Source: Alcaligenes faecalis (GTDB lineage Bacteria > Pseudomonadota > Gammaproteobacteria > Burkholderiales > Burkholderiaceae_B). Taken from it: a stretch of DNA of 64,000 nucleotides. This document shows positions 44,950 to 54,744 of this stretch, piece by piece. The number at the start of each line of letters is the position of its first letter. Within the stretch, counting starts at the first letter, position 1. The translations under genes and the position numbers were made by a program. The DNA is taken from NCBI RefSeq assembly GCF_041521385.1, contig NZ_CP168006.1:2355931-2419930 (forward strand). Reading direction: 5' to 3'. The notes beneath the pieces were generated by a model. It ran no database searches, had not been told where the DNA came from, and saw only the letters and a program-made list of their open reading frames with translations.

Positions 44950-45611
44950 TTTTGATTCCCGTAGCGCCGCAGCGCCCAAAAGCAGGCTAATGCCGTCAGC
45001 CCCAGCATCCAGGACAGCGCATTGGCACAGTCTGTGTCGCCATCGAGCACGGCGTTGTAGATAGATAAAGACAGGGTTTCGGTACGGCCCGCGATATTGC
45101 CACCCAACATCAGTGAGATCCCGACTTCGCCCAACGCCCTGCCGCCGGACAAAATCAGGCCTGTGGCCAGGGCGGGCCGCAGCAAGGGCAATTCCACCCG
45201 GAAGAAGTAGGACCAGGAGCCGTGGCCCAGTGTGGCCGCTGCTTCACGCAGCCGTGGCGACAGGCCGTTCATGCTGTTTTGCACAGGTTTGACCATCAAT
45301 GGCAGCCCTGCAATAAAGGCGGCGATCAGCAAGGCCGCAGGCTGAAAAACAATATTGGGTGACCAGCCGGTGGCACTGGCCAGCCAACCCTGTCTGCCCA
45401 AGGCAAGCAGCAGCAAATAACCGATGACAATCGGTGGGAAAACCAGCGGCAGGCTCACCAGCGAATCGAGTAATCCGTGGCCTGGAAAGCGTTTTCTGGC
45501 CAGTACCCAGGCCAGTGCCACCCCCAGAACCAATTGGGCCACCAGGGTGGCGGCCAGCACATAGACACTCAGGCCCAGCGAGCTGCTGGAGCAGCTCATC
45601 CAGGCAGCCAT
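44946..45611 (-). CDS. modB: Molybdate ABC transporter permease
   Basis: Inner-membrane permease, 221 residues; the ATG at 45611 shares a base with the modA stop (TGATG), and an in-frame GTG lies one codon upstream. The transport domain has VLGVALAWVLARKRFPG, SLPLVFPPIVIGYLLLLALG, and the EAA loop LREAAATLGHGSWSYFFRVELPL, typical of ModB. It needs a ModC-type ATPase, and none is encoded in this operon. Confidence 0.93.
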   Translation of the reverse strand: MAAWMSCSSSSLGLSVYVLAATLVAQLVLGVALAWVLARKRFPGHGLLDSLVSLPLVFPPIVIGYLLLLALGRQGWLASATGWSPNIVFQPAALLIAAFIAGLPLMVKPVQNSMNGLSPRLREAAATLGHGSWSYFFRVELPLLRPALATGLILSGGRALGEVGISLMLGGNIAGRTETLSLSIYNAVLDGDTDCANALSWMLGLTALACFWALRRYGNQK

Positions 45612-46321
45612 CACAGACCGTGGTGCTCAAGAATGGATTTGGCCTTGTCCGAGCCCAGGAACTGGGTCCAGGAGTGCAGCGCGGGGCTGTCGGGGCGGTC
45701 CTTGAGCACGGCCAGGCTCAGATCAATCGGGTCGTGGCAGTGGGCGGGCATGGGCAGGATGGTGCCCAGCTTGTCCTTGTGGGCCAGCGCCTCGCTGCGG
45801 TTGATGAAACCGGCATCCACTTCGCCGTTCAGCAAGTAGGTGGACACTTGCGGCAGCATGGCTACTTCCAGGGTGCGGCCATCGGCCTGGATTTTTTCAC
45901 GGTCCATGCACGTGGTGGCGGCACGGCCATAAACCGTTTTCTTGGCATCGCCAATCGCAATGCGGGCGTAGCGGGGCTGCTGCAAATCCTGGATGGAATC
46001 AATGCTCTTGCCCTTGGGCACGGCCAGCATCAGGGCGCCCTGGCTGATATTCACGAACTGCTGGGCAATGCCCATGGGCTCCAGAAAAAAGCGGTCGCCA
46101 ATAATGGCGGTAATGTCTGGGTTTTGTTCGCTCTGGGTGCGGACCTGCTGCATATTGCCAAAGCTGCTCTCTACCGTCAGGCCTGTTTCTTTATGGAAGG
46201 CGTCCATCAATTCTGTGACAGGTTTGCGGTAGCCTGCGCCGGTGGCAATCAGCAGGTCGGAGGCGTGAGCGGTGGTGGTGATCGCCAGCAGGCAAGCGGC
46301 AGAGCACAGCAGAGATTTCAT
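45611..46321 (-). CDS. modA: Molybdate-binding periplasmic protein
   Basis: Substrate-binding protein of 236 residues with a signal peptide ending near HASDL. Ligand-binding regions are LLIATGAGYRKPVTELMDAFHKETG, IGDRFFLEP, ISQGALMLAVPKG, DAKKTVYGRAA and NGEVDAGFINRSEA. AGGAA lies 5 bases before the ATG. It is shorter than average ModA and carries GYRKP where other ModAs have the first oxyanion contact, but family membership is clear from the operon and the ModE-type operator upstream. Confidence 0.9.
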   Translation of the reverse strand: MKSLLCSAACLLAITTTAHASDLLIATGAGYRKPVTELMDAFHKETGLTVESSFGNMQQVRTQSEQNPDITAIIGDRFFLEPMGIAQQFVNISQGALMLAVPKGKSIDSIQDLQQPRYARIAIGDAKKTVYGRAATTCMDREKIQADGRTLEVAMLPQVSTYLLNGEVDAGFINRSEALAHKDKLGTILPMPAHCHDPIDLSLAVLKDRPDSPALHSWTQFLGSDKAKSILEHHGL

Positions 46322-46343
46322 GGGGTTTCCTGTCGGTCAAATA

Positions 46344-46367
46344 CGTTATGAGTTCGAGTTTATAACG
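46344..46367 (-). promoter_or_regulatory. ModE-type operator upstream of modA
   Basis: CGTTAT-N12-ATAACG, an inverted repeat with the same half-sites and spacing as the ModE operator of the E. coli mod operon. It ends 23 bases upstream of the modA start. Molybdate-bound ModE is expected to repress the operon. No modE gene is in the window. Confidence 0.85.
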
Positions 46368-46520
46368 AGAAGTGAAGGACAGGGACCTCTTGGGGGCTTT
46401 TTAGATCGTGGGTTTGACAACGCTTGCTGGTGTGGTGGTCCGGCAGTGTGCTTGGGCATTATCAAGAGGGGCAAGCCGCGATCAAACGGGAAAGCTCAGC
46501 AAAGGCATATCCCTAAACGA

Positions 46521-46558
46521 AAAAACCCCCATCCTGAACCAGCAAGATGGGGATTTTT
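46521..46558 (-). terminator. Intrinsic terminator after glcB
   Basis: On the minus strand AAAAATCCCCATC pairs with GATGGGGGTTTTT (one mismatch) around a 12-base loop and ends in a T-run. It lies 47 bases after the glcB stop codon. Confidence 0.9.
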
Positions 46559-46604
46559 GGGGCACCCGCCACCCGGAGCCAGGCTCCGGGCGACATCGTG
46601 TGCT

Positions 46605-48770
46605 TTAGGCTTGAGCGGCTTTGAAAGCCAGACGCCATTGGTGCAGCAAAGGCTCGGTGTAGCCGTTAGGCTGTTCCAGACCTTTCAGAACCAGATCCTG
46701 AGCGGCGCGGAAGGCAAAGGAGCCTTCAAAGTTGCCGGCCATGTTCTGGTAGGCGGGGTCGCCCGCGTTTTGCTGGTCCACCACAGCCGCCATGCGCTGC
46801 AGAGTTTCAACCACTTGCTCGTGGGTGACGATGCCGTGCAGCAGCCAGTTGGCGATGTGTTGGCTGGAGATACGCAGGGTAGCGCGGTCTTCCATCAGGC
46901 CCACGTTGTGGATGTCAGGCACTTTGGAGCAGCCCACGCCCTGATCAATCCAGCGAACCACGTAACCCAGGATGCCCTGAGCGTTGTTGTCCAGTTCTTC
47001 CTGGATTTCCTTGGCGGACCAACTGGTGTCCGTGGCCACAGGAATGGTCAGGATGCTGTCCAGGTAGTCGTTGGTGTCGCCTTCCAGACCTTTCTGGACG
47101 TCGACCACGTTGACTTGGTGGTAGTGCAAGGCGTGCAGCGTGGCAGCGGTAGGCGATGGCACCCAGGCGGTGTTGCCACCGGCTTTCACGTGACCAATCT
47201 TTTGCTCCAGCATTTCAGCCATCAGGTCAGGCATGGCCCACATGCCTTTACCGATCTGGGCGCGACCGCGCAGACCGCATTGCAGGCCGATCTGAACGTT
47301 GTTGCGCTCGTAGGCAGGCTGCCACTCGGCTTGTTTCATGTCGGCCTTGCGCACCACGGCGCCCGCTTGCATGCACGTGTGGATTTCATCGCCAGTACGG
47401 TCCAGAAAGCCGGTGTTGATGAACACCACTCGCTCGGTGGCCTGGGCAATGGCGGCCTTCAGGTTCACGCTGGTGCGGCGCTCTTCGTCCATGATGCCCA
47501 GCTTGACGGTGTTGGGAGCCAGACCCAGCAGGCTTTCGACGCGGTCAAAAATTTCGCTGGCAAAGGCCACTTCGTCTGGGCCGTGCATTTTGGGTTTGAC
47601 GATGTACAGCGAGCCGCTGCGCGAGTTTTTCTTCAGTTGCAGATCGCGCATGCCGATCAGGGTGGTGATCACGGCATCCAGAATGCCTTCAGGAATTTCG
47701 CGACCTTCGCCGTCAATGATGGCGGGGTTGCTCATCAGGTGACCGACGTTACGCACGAACATCAGCGAGCGGCCAGCCAGCGTCTGAGTAGCGCCCTTCA
47801 GGTCGGTGTACTGGCGATCGTCAGCCAGGCGGCGGGTGAACACCTTGCCGTCTTTCTTGATTTCTTCGGTCAGCGAACCGGTCACCAGACCCAGCCAGTT
47901 GCGGTAGGCCAGCGTCTTGTCCTCGGCGTCCACCGCAGCTACGGAGTCTTCGCAGTCCATGATGGTGGTCAGTGCGGCTTCCAGCACGATGTCTTTCACG
48001 CCAGCCGGGTCGGTCTTGCCGATGGGGCTGTTGGGGTCGATCTGCAGTTCAAAGTGCAGGCCGTTGTGCAGGAACACGATGGCTTCAGGCCCATCGGGCT
48101 GACCACGGTAACCCAGCAGGGTTGATGGGTCTTTCAGGCCGGTGGTGCCGCCGTTTTCCAGGGTGACACGCAGGGCACCGTCAGCGATGGTGTAGGACGT
48201 TGCCTGATCGTGGCTACCTTGAGCCAGAGGAATGGTGTCGTTCAGGAACTGGCGACCAAAGGCGATAACCTTGGCACCGCGCACGGCGTTGTAGCCACCG
48301 CCACGCTGCGCACCGTCAGTGTCAGGGATGGCGTTGGTGCCGTACAGAGCGTCGTACAGGCTGCCCCAGCGTGCGTTTACGGCGTTCAGCGCGTAACGTG
48401 CATTCATGATGGGCACAACCAATTGAGGACCACCTTGTTCGGTGATTTCGGTGTCGACGTTGGCGGTGTTGACCTTGACTGAGGCCGGCGCCTCTTTCAG
48501 ATAGCCGATGGAGCTCAGGAAGCTCTTGTAGGCGGGCATGTCGGTGATGGGGCCTGGGTTGGCCGTGTGCCACTTGTCCAGTTCGACTTGCAAGCGGTCG
48601 CGTTCGGCCAGCAGGGCGCGGTTTTTAGGTGCCAGATCATGGACCAGCTTGTCGAAACCAGCCCAGAAGGCTTCGGAGGAGATACCTGTGCCGGGCAGGG
48701 CTTCTTGTTCGATGAACTGATGAAGCACCTCGGCGACTTGCAGTCGCTGGCAGGAGATTCGAGTGGTCAT
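46605..48770 (-). CDS. glcB: Malate synthase G
   Basis: Condenses glyoxylate with acetyl-CoA to malate, completing the glyoxylate or glycolate pathway. The 721-residue length identifies isoform G rather than the shorter A form. Metal and glyoxylate ligands are in [14 protein letters not shown] and [18 protein letters not shown], and the catalytic-base region is [23 protein letters not shown] precedes the ATG by six bases. Upstream is a region with nested inverted repeats that may be its control region. No glycolate oxidase genes are adjacent. Confidence 0.96.
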   Translation of the reverse strand: MTTRISCQRLQVAEVLHQFIEQEALPGTGISSEAFWAGFDKLVHDLAPKNRALLAERDRLQVELDKWHTANPGPITDMPAYKSFLSSIGYLKEAPASVKVNTANVDTEITEQGGPQLVVPIMNARYALNAVNARWGSLYDALYGTNAIPDTDGAQRGGGYNAVRGAKVIAFGRQFLNDTIPLAQGSHDQATSYTIADGALRVTLENGGTTGLKDPSTLLGYRGQPDGPEAIVFLHNGLHFELQIDPNSPIGKTDPAGVKDIVLEAALTTIMDCEDSVAAVDAEDKTLAYRNWLGLVTGSLTEEIKKDGKVFTRRLADDRQYTDLKGATQTLAGRSLMFVRNVGHLMSNPAIIDGEGREIPEGILDAVITTLIGMRDLQLKKNSRSGSLYIVKPKMHGPDEVAFASEIFDRVESLLGLAPNTVKLGIMDEERRTSVNLKAAIAQATERVVFINTGFLDRTGDEIHTCMQAGAVVRKADMKQAEWQPAYERNNVQIGLQCGLRGRAQIGKGMWAMPDLMAEMLEQKIGHVKAGGNTAWVPSPTAATLHALHYHQVNVVDVQKGLEGDTNDYLDSILTIPVATDTSWSAKEIQEELDNNAQGILGYVVRWIDQGVGCSKVPDIHNVGLMEDRATLRISSQHIANWLLHGIVTHEQVVETLQRMAAVVDQQNAGDPAYQNMAGNFEGSFAFRAAQDLVLKGLEQPNGYTEPLLHQWRLAFKAAQA

Positions 48771-49792
48771 GTGTACCCTTGCTGATAGTTAAAAGTGATT
48801 CGGTACAGCGGCAGGCCAAAACGGCCTTGCCAACTGCAATGACCTGGTCAAGAGCACATTCAGATCTTGCTGAAATCGCGGGTTGCAGACCCGCGCGGTG
48901 CTGGGACAAAAATCACATCAGAGGGCGAGCAAATATTTGAAGCGAAAATCAATAAAAAACGCTAACCCATTGTAAATTAGTCTAATTAATAGCTAATTTT
49001 CGCGATTGTGGTCTATGTCTCACACGCATGCCGAGCACACTGCCAGGTTGGATAACTTAAATTATGAAGGACTGACGCTAGCTGGATTTAATACTAAAAG
49101 TATTAAGACTACATACTTAATGTATTTACTGGTTTTGGGCAAGTCTTATATATGAGGTAGAAGACGTGCCTGACTTCCATTTGCCATCATAAGCCGCCAC
49201 ATCGAGTACTGTTTGAAATACTTGCAATGCCTGCCAAGCCGCTTGTTCAGCGCCATTAGCATAAAAACAGGGCTTTGAAATGCTGGGTCGCGCAAGGGCA
49301 CGGTTGGCCGTATTGGAGAAAAGTGGAATTTGTCCAAAACCGGGGTAAAGGCGCTGATTCAAATAAGGTCCGTGAGTAAATTTCGTCTCAAAACCACAGA
49401 TAGTCATGTCCACTGTGTGGACACTGGGGCTTGTGGTTCAGTCAAAAACCAGTAACGACATTTGCGGTGGCCGGAAGTGCTCACCTGCTTGTCCAGACAG
49501 TCCTGACCTGGTCTTGACCATGTCCTGGATGACCGTCATGGCGAGTGGGGCGCACCTGCTTGTCAGTTGCTGGTGGACCAGAGTCAGATTATGGCGGCAC
49601 TGAATCGGGTCGAGTGGGCAAACCGGCTGAGTTTCGTCAACGGTATCGCGGCGATGTCATAAGGTGCAGGCAAGTTGGACGCTGCGCGAGATAGAGCTGA
49701 ATTTGTCATAGAGCCGTGTAGGAGGCCAGACAATAAACAGCTTATGATGCTTGCAGATCTGCTTGTCTTTGTTTCCTCTTGGAATACTTGTT
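48771..49792. other. Gene-poor region upstream of glcB and amn
   Basis: About 1 kb without a convincing gene. 48930-49140 is AT-rich and holds nested inverted repeats (separate entry). A minus-strand open frame at 49126-49413 (95 aa) has no recognised family. A 7-3-7 palindrome TGTCCACTGTGTGGACA lies at about 49408-49424. The segment from about 49500 to 49662 translates on the plus strand without stops to a C-terminal-like piece (RHGEWGAPACQLLVDQSQ, VEWANRLSFVNG) that may be a gene remnant. Promoters of glcB and amn must lie in this region. Confidence 0.45.
48942..49003 (-). promoter_or_regulatory. Nested inverted repeats upstream of glcB
   Basis: Outer arms GCGAAAAT (48942-48949)/ATTTTCGC (48996-49003) enclose inner arms AAATTAG (48974-48980)/CTAATTT (48993-48999). 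The AT-rich setting about 170-230 bases upstream of the glcB start suggests an operator or curved DNA in the control region. Confidence 0.45.
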
Positions 49793-51295
49793 ATGTCTGA
49801 TCCCAGCGGTTTTTCTCGTATCACGTCCACGCCTGAATTGGTTCCGTTCAAGGGCTATCAGGACGCAGGCCAGGCTTTGGAGCAGTTGCGCCATATCTAC
49901 GATCGCAATACCGCTTTTTTGCGTGATTCCTTTGCCCAGTGCCTGGAATCCGGCTTTCCACGTGGGCAGCGTTTCAGAGCCTGCTACCCGGCGGTGCGCT
50001 TGCGTGTCGATACCTATCAGGAGGTGGATAGCCGTCTGTCTTACGGGCACGTGGTTGAACCTGGTGTGTACATGACCACCATCACCGCCCCTGGCCTGTA
50101 TCACGATTACTTGCTGGAGCAACTGGAACTGCTGCTACGCAATCACGGTGTGCAGGTGGAGGTGGGTGAGTCTTCCGTGCCTATCCCGCTGCATTTCGCC
50201 CTGAATAATGGTGTGCAAACTACCGTGACAAGCGTGCCTGAATCGCCCGGTGACACCTTGCGCGATCACTTCGATGTGCCCGATCTGGCCTATATGGACG
50301 ATGCCATTGTCAACGGCACGTGGGAGCGTGTGCATAACGAACCCTTGCCGCTGGCTCCTTTCACCGCGCCGCGTATCGACTATTCCTTGCATCGTTTGCA
50401 GCACTACAGCGCCACCCGGCCCGAGTACTTCCAGAATTTTGTGCTGTTCACCAATTACCAGTTTTATGTGGACGAGTTCTGCCAGTGGGCGCGTGAAGTG
50501 CTGCAGGCTGACGACCAGGGCTATATCGATCTGGTGGAGCCGGGCAATATCATCACCCCCGCAGGTGTGAATGCTTCAACAACAGGCTCGCCCCTGGCTC
50601 GTGCGCCGCAGATGCCCTCTTATCATTTGCGCCGTGCCGATCATTCCGGCATCACGCTGATCAATATCGGTGTGGGGCCGTCCAATGCCAAGACCATTAC
50701 GGACCACGTGGCCGTCTTGCGCCCTGCCGCCTGGCTGATGCTGGGCCATTGCGCCGGTTTGCGCACCACCCAGCGTTTGGGTGATTACGTGCTGGCCCAT
50801 GGCTATGTACGTCAGGATCACGTGCTGGACGAGGATTTGCCCACCTGGGTGCCTATCCCTCCTCTGGCAGAAATTCAGGTCGCTTTGGAGCAGGCCGTGG
50901 CCGAGGTAGCCGGGCTGTCCGGCTGGGAGCTGAAACGCATCATGCGTACCGGCACGGTGGCATCCATTGATAACCGTAACTGGGAGCTGCGTGATCACCA
51001 TGAGCCGGTGCGCCGCTTGTCTCAGTCGCGGGCGATTGCGCTGGATATGGAGTCCGCCACGATTGCCGCCAATGGTTTCCGTTTCCGAGTGCCGTATGGG
51101 ACTTTGCTGTGCGTGTCGGACAAGCCCTTGCATGGCGAGCTGAAACTGCCGGGCATGGCCAGTGAGTTCTATGCACGACAGGTAGGTCAGCATCTGCACA
51201 TTGGTATCCGGGCACTGGAGTTGCTGCGCGAGATGCCCAAGGAAAGGCTGCATTCGCGCAAACTGCGCAGCTTTCTGGAGACGGCGTTTCAATAA
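49793..51295 (+). CDS. amn: AMP nucleosidase
   Basis: Hydrolyses AMP to adenine and ribose 5-phosphate, adjusting the adenylate pool. ATG at 49793 gives 500 residues, similar to the E. coli enzyme (484). The N-terminal AMP nucleosidase domain (ARACYPAVRLRVDTYQEVDSRLSYGHV) is followed by a phosphorylase-like domain with LGHCAGLRTTQRLGDYVLAHGYVR and AIALDMESATIAANGFRFRVPYGTLLCVSDKPLHGELK. No operon partners. Confidence 0.94.
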   Translation: MSDPSGFSRITSTPELVPFKGYQDAGQALEQLRHIYDRNTAFLRDSFAQCLESGFPRGQRFRACYPAVRLRVDTYQEVDSRLSYGHVVEPGVYMTTITAPGLYHDYLLEQLELLLRNHGVQVEVGESSVPIPLHFALNNGVQTTVTSVPESPGDTLRDHFDVPDLAYMDDAIVNGTWERVHNEPLPLAPFTAPRIDYSLHRLQHYSATRPEYFQNFVLFTNYQFYVDEFCQWAREVLQADDQGYIDLVEPGNIITPAGVNASTTGSPLARAPQMPSYHLRRADHSGITLINIGVGPSNAKTITDHVAVLRPAAWLMLGHCAGLRTTQRLGDYVLAHGYVRQDHVLDEDLPTWVPIPPLAEIQVALEQAVAEVAGLSGWELKRIMRTGTVASIDNRNWELRDHHEPVRRLSQSRAIALDMESATIAANGFRFRVPYGTLLCVSDKPLHGELKLPGMASEFYARQVGQHLHIGIRALELLREMPKERLHSRKLRSFLETAFQ

Positions 51296-51472
51296 GATAT
51301 TGCAGGCCTTGTTAGTAGCGCCTAAGCGCCTGGGTGAGTTGTTGGCTTGTAGCACTGGCAAACCACCTTTAGCGGCTTGCCAATGGGTCATGCTGGCAAG
51401 TGAAGAACGGTCTACTGGTGGGTATTGCGGGCGGCAAGCTAGAGGTTTTTTGCTTAAGCGTGTTGGTCGAAT

Positions 51473-51504
51473 AAAAAAACCGGGCCTGAAATAGGCCCGG
51501 TTTT
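51473..51504. terminator. Bidirectional terminator between amn and the TRAP operon
   Basis: Stem AACCGGGCC/GGCCCGGTT with a 7-base loop, A-run on the left and T-run on the right; serves both converging genes. Confidence 0.93.
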
Positions 51505-51525
51505 CAGTCTGGTCAACCCAGTTAT

Positions 51526-52551
51526 TTAGCGGCTGGCAGCAATGGCGTCACGCGCCTTTTTCACCAGATCTTCACCAATGGTCTTGGTCCATTTTTCGAC
51601 CACACCTTCGGTTGCCTTGGCAAAGGCGGCATGCTGCTCAGGAGTCAGGGTGGTGATTTTCACGCCGTGCCCTTCGATCTCTTTGAGCAGGGACGGATCT
51701 TCAGCGGTGATGCCGGTACGGGCAATCACGATTTCGCGCTTGCCCGCTTCAATAGCGGCTTCACGCACGATCTTCTGATCCTCTTCACTCCAGGATTTCC
51801 ACACGTCACGGTTCACCACAAACACCAGTGGATCCGACACGTAGTTCCACAGGGTCAGGTATTGCTGCTGTACGTCGTACAGCTTGGCACCGGCGTAGAT
51901 GGACAGGGGGTTTTCCTGGCCGTCTACGGCCTTGTTGGCCAAGGCTGGCTGCGCGTCAGCCCAGCTCATTTGTGTCGGGTTGGCACCCAGGGCACTGAAG
52001 GTGTCCATGTACAAGGGCGAGCCCACCACGCGTAGCTTCAAACCCTTCATATCCTCAGGCTTGGTTACTTCATGCTTGGAGTTGCTGAGCTGACGGAAAC
52101 CGTTTTCACCCCAGGCCAGAGGCACCACACCGGCTTTCTCGATGTAGCCAAACAGGTCCTTGCCCACTTCTCCGTGGATCAAGGCGTCGGTGGCTTTGGC
52201 ATCAGGCTGTAGGAACGGCAGGGAGAACAAATTCAGTTGTTTGATCTGGGGGGACCAGTTGATGGTGGAGCCCACGGCCATATCAATGATGCCTTGGCGA
52301 ATGGCGGTGAACTCGCGTGTCTGGTCACCTTGCACCAGCGACGTACCTGGGTAGATTTTGATATTGATGCGGCCATCGGTACGTTCGCGCACCAGATCGG
52401 ACCAGATTACCGCGCCTTGGCCCCACGGGAAGGAGGTGCCCACCACGATGGACAGCTTGTACTCGGATTTGTAGGCGGCTTGTGCTGCCGGAACCACGGC
52501 CAGGGTGGCGGCTGTACATGCCAGAGCGGCCAAAATGTGACGGAATTTCAT
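51526..52551 (-). CDS. TRAP transporter substrate-binding protein (DctP family), system 1
   Basis: Periplasmic binding protein of 341 residues with a signal peptide ending at AAQAAY. Family segments are SIVVGTSFPWGQGAVIWSDLVRERT, FTAIRQGIIDMAVGST, the arginine-containing KGLKLRVVGSPLY that binds the substrate carboxylate, and NKAVDGQENPLSIYAGAKLYDVQ. The ligand is most likely a carboxylate; identity unknown. It follows the membrane components on the same strand, separated by 45 bases. Confidence 0.92.
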   Translation of the reverse strand: MKFRHILAALACTAATLAVVPAAQAAYKSEYKLSIVVGTSFPWGQGAVIWSDLVRERTDGRINIKIYPGTSLVQGDQTREFTAIRQGIIDMAVGSTINWSPQIKQLNLFSLPFLQPDAKATDALIHGEVGKDLFGYIEKAGVVPLAWGENGFRQLSNSKHEVTKPEDMKGLKLRVVGSPLYMDTFSALGANPTQMSWADAQPALANKAVDGQENPLSIYAGAKLYDVQQQYLTLWNYVSDPLVFVVNRDVWKSWSEEDQKIVREAAIEAGKREIVIARTGITAEDPSLLKEIEGHGVKITTLTPEQHAAFAKATEGVVEKWTKTIGEDLVKKARDAIAASR

Positions 52552-52596
52552 GGGTCAGGTCTCCCTTTCTATGAGTTGTGTTGCAGTCTTGTGGTT

Positions 52597-53898
52597 TTAG
52601 TTAAAACCCAGGTAGCGTGGCAGCCACAGGGCGATGTCGGGCTCGATGATCACCAGCATCATGGTGGTGCCCATACCCAGCAGCAGCCAGCCTACCCAGC
52701 GCAGGGTGCTTTCCATGGGTACGCCCGCGATACGGCAGGCCACCATCAGGTTTACGGCGACGGGTGGGGTGAATTGGCCCAGGGCCACATTCAAAGTCAG
52801 CAGGACCCCGAACCAGACGGGGTGCCAGCCAAAGTTGTAGGCAATCGGCATGAACAGCGGCACAAAGATCAGGAAGATCGAAATGCCATCCAGGAACATA
52901 CCCAGCACAATCAGCATGACAATCATCAATGCCAGAATGCCGTACTCGCCTAGACCGGAGTTGATGATGGCGTTGGTGACGGGGTCAATAATGCTTAGGG
53001 TGGACAAAGCCCAGGCAAAAATACCGGCCAGTGCCACGACCATCATGATGACGGCTGATAATTCGGCGGCTTCCCGCAGGATCAAAAACAGATCGCGGAA
53101 CTTGATGGTGCGATGGATGGCCATGCCCACGAACAGGCCGTAGAACACGGCCACCACCGCCGCTTCGGTGGGGGTGAACAGGCCCAGGCGCATACCGCCC
53201 AGAATGATGACCGGCGCAATCAGGCCCCAGGCGGCTTCTCGCAAACTACGCCAGAATGGCGGGCGCGGCAGCTCGGCTTCGGCCAATCCCAGCTTGTGAC
53301 GGCGCGACAGCCAGATGGCTGGAATGATCAGGCCAATCCCTGCCAGCATGCCTGGAAACATACCGGCTGCAAACAGGGCTGGTACCGAGGCTTCGGGCAC
53401 CAGCACCGAGTAGATAATGAACGCAATAGACGGTGGAATCAGAATGTCAGTGGCGGCACCCGCGCCCACAATACTGGCGGCAAAGGGGCCGGGATAGCCC
53501 GCGCGTTTCATTGCGCCGATCATGACCGCACCCACGGCGGCGGCGCAGGCAGGGCCAGAACCAGAAATACCGCCCAGGAACATGGCCACACCAATGGTGA
53601 CGACGGGCAGCATGCCGGGCCCACGCCCCACCAGCGCCACGGCAAAGTTCACCAGACGGCTGGCAACGCCCGAGCGGTCAAAGATGGAACCCACCAGCAC
53701 AAACATGGGAATGGCCAGCAAGGGGTATTTGGCCAGGCCGGCATAAAAACTTTGCGGCACGGCCATCAGGCCAAACCAGTGTGTCTCCAGGTTCGACATC
53801 AGGATGGCAAACGTACCGCCTATGCCTAGCGATACGCCAACGGGTACGCCTACCAGCATCAAACCGATAAAGATGATAAACAGCAAGCTTGCAATCAT
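52597..53898 (-). CDS. TRAP transporter large permease (DctM family), system 1
   Basis: Sodium-coupled permease of 433 residues with about twelve hydrophobic helices. ATG at 53898 overlaps the stop of the small permease gene (ATGA); the longer open frame upstream would overlap it heavily. Segments IASLLFIIFIGLMLVGVPVGVSLGIGG, GASVGAV-like AAAVGAVMIGAMKRAGYPGPFAASIVGAGA and TPTEAAVVAVFYGLFVGMAI are typical of DctM. Confidence 0.93.
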   Translation of the reverse strand: MIASLLFIIFIGLMLVGVPVGVSLGIGGTFAILMSNLETHWFGLMAVPQSFYAGLAKYPLLAIPMFVLVGSIFDRSGVASRLVNFAVALVGRGPGMLPVVTIGVAMFLGGISGSGPACAAAVGAVMIGAMKRAGYPGPFAASIVGAGAATDILIPPSIAFIIYSVLVPEASVPALFAAGMFPGMLAGIGLIIPAIWLSRRHKLGLAEAELPRPPFWRSLREAAWGLIAPVIILGGMRLGLFTPTEAAVVAVFYGLFVGMAIHRTIKFRDLFLILREAAELSAVIMMVVALAGIFAWALSTLSIIDPVTNAIINSGLGEYGILALMIVMLIVLGMFLDGISIFLIFVPLFMPIAYNFGWHPVWFGVLLTLNVALGQFTPPVAVNLMVACRIAGVPMESTLRWVGWLLLGMGTTMMLVIIEPDIALWLPRYLGFN

Positions 53899-54437
53899 GG
53901 TTTGGCCTGCCAACGACGGACCCACATGCCCAGCAAACGCAGACTCAGGGTCGTGGACAGGATGGGCAGCCACATGCTGTACCACCAGGTGGGCACACCA
54001 ATAGAGGGTGAGGTATCGCCCCACTGGAATTCATCCAGGGCCATGCGGCCCGACAGAATAGCCATACCAATAAAGAACAACAGGCTCATGCCAATGCTAA
54101 ACAAGGCCAGGCGACGTTGCCGATGCTGTGTACCTGCATCGGCAAAGACTTCAATGCGAATATGCAGGTGGCGCACGCAGGCACTGGCACCGGCATTCAT
54201 GGTCAGGACCACCAGCAAGAAGATGGAAATTTCCTCGGTCCAGGCAAAGGAGCTATTGGTCAGATAGCGGACAAACACGTTGGCGAACGTAATTAAGGCC
54301 AAGGCAGCCATGATCAGGACCGACGCCCAGTCCTCGATTTGCAAAGGAATACGCAGTCCGGATTCAGCGGGCGAGGCGGCGTGATGATCAGGTGTATCGG
54401 TAGAACTTGAATCCATGAGATCGGTCGGATTTGGCAT
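53895..54437 (-). CDS. TRAP transporter small permease (DctQ family), system 1
   Basis: Membrane protein of 180 residues with four helices after a polar N-terminus; FANVFVRYLTNSSFAWTEEISIFLLVVLTMNAGASACVR is the DctQ signature region. ATG at 54437; ATG at 54416 is an alternative. First gene of the operon dctQ-dctM-dctP on the minus strand. Confidence 0.9.
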   Translation of the reverse strand: MPNPTDLMDSSSTDTPDHHAASPAESGLRIPLQIEDWASVLIMAALALITFANVFVRYLTNSSFAWTEEISIFLLVVLTMNAGASACVRHLHIRIEVFADAGTQHRQRRLALFSIGMSLLFFIGMAILSGRMALDEFQWGDTSPSIGVPTWWYSMWLPILSTTLSLRLLGMWVRRWQAKP

Positions 54438-54744
54438 TAAAGCTACATGCTAGCGGTCAAAGACGGGGCTGGCAGTGAGTGATTTCCCCCGGTGCACGAG
54501 CACTGGCGGGCCATTGCTGGTCCTGGGGAGAGACGATAGGAGTGGGGGCGAGGGCACACGCAATAGGGGGTTGGTGCTTCGCCTAGCTGAGGAGGTGTAA
54601 ACCTGGCCCGGCACGACAGATGGGCCTGTGTGTGGCGCTCTGAGAGAGCCCGGCAGGGGTGTGGCCGGGCCTGCTGTGCGGGTGATTAGCAAGGGTGCAG
54701 GCTGCCGGTAAGGCAGCCTGGGCTAATGCAAGCTGGGGGACAGC
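54438..54744. other. Intergenic region between the TRAP operon and the SET gene
   Basis: About 300 bases with the TRAP promoter region and, at 54704-54721, a hairpin CAGGCTGCC/GGCAGCCTG lacking a U-tract, which may weakly end the SET gene. No coding sequence was supported. Confidence 0.4.

Noticed and set aside
46272..48125. 617-aa plus-strand open frame opposite glcB
   Set aside because: Antisense shadow of malate synthase G; it also reads through the modA start and the glcB terminator.
49126..49413. 95-aa minus-strand frame in the gene-poor region
   Set aside because: No known family and no clear ribosome binding site; kept only as part of the intergenic description.
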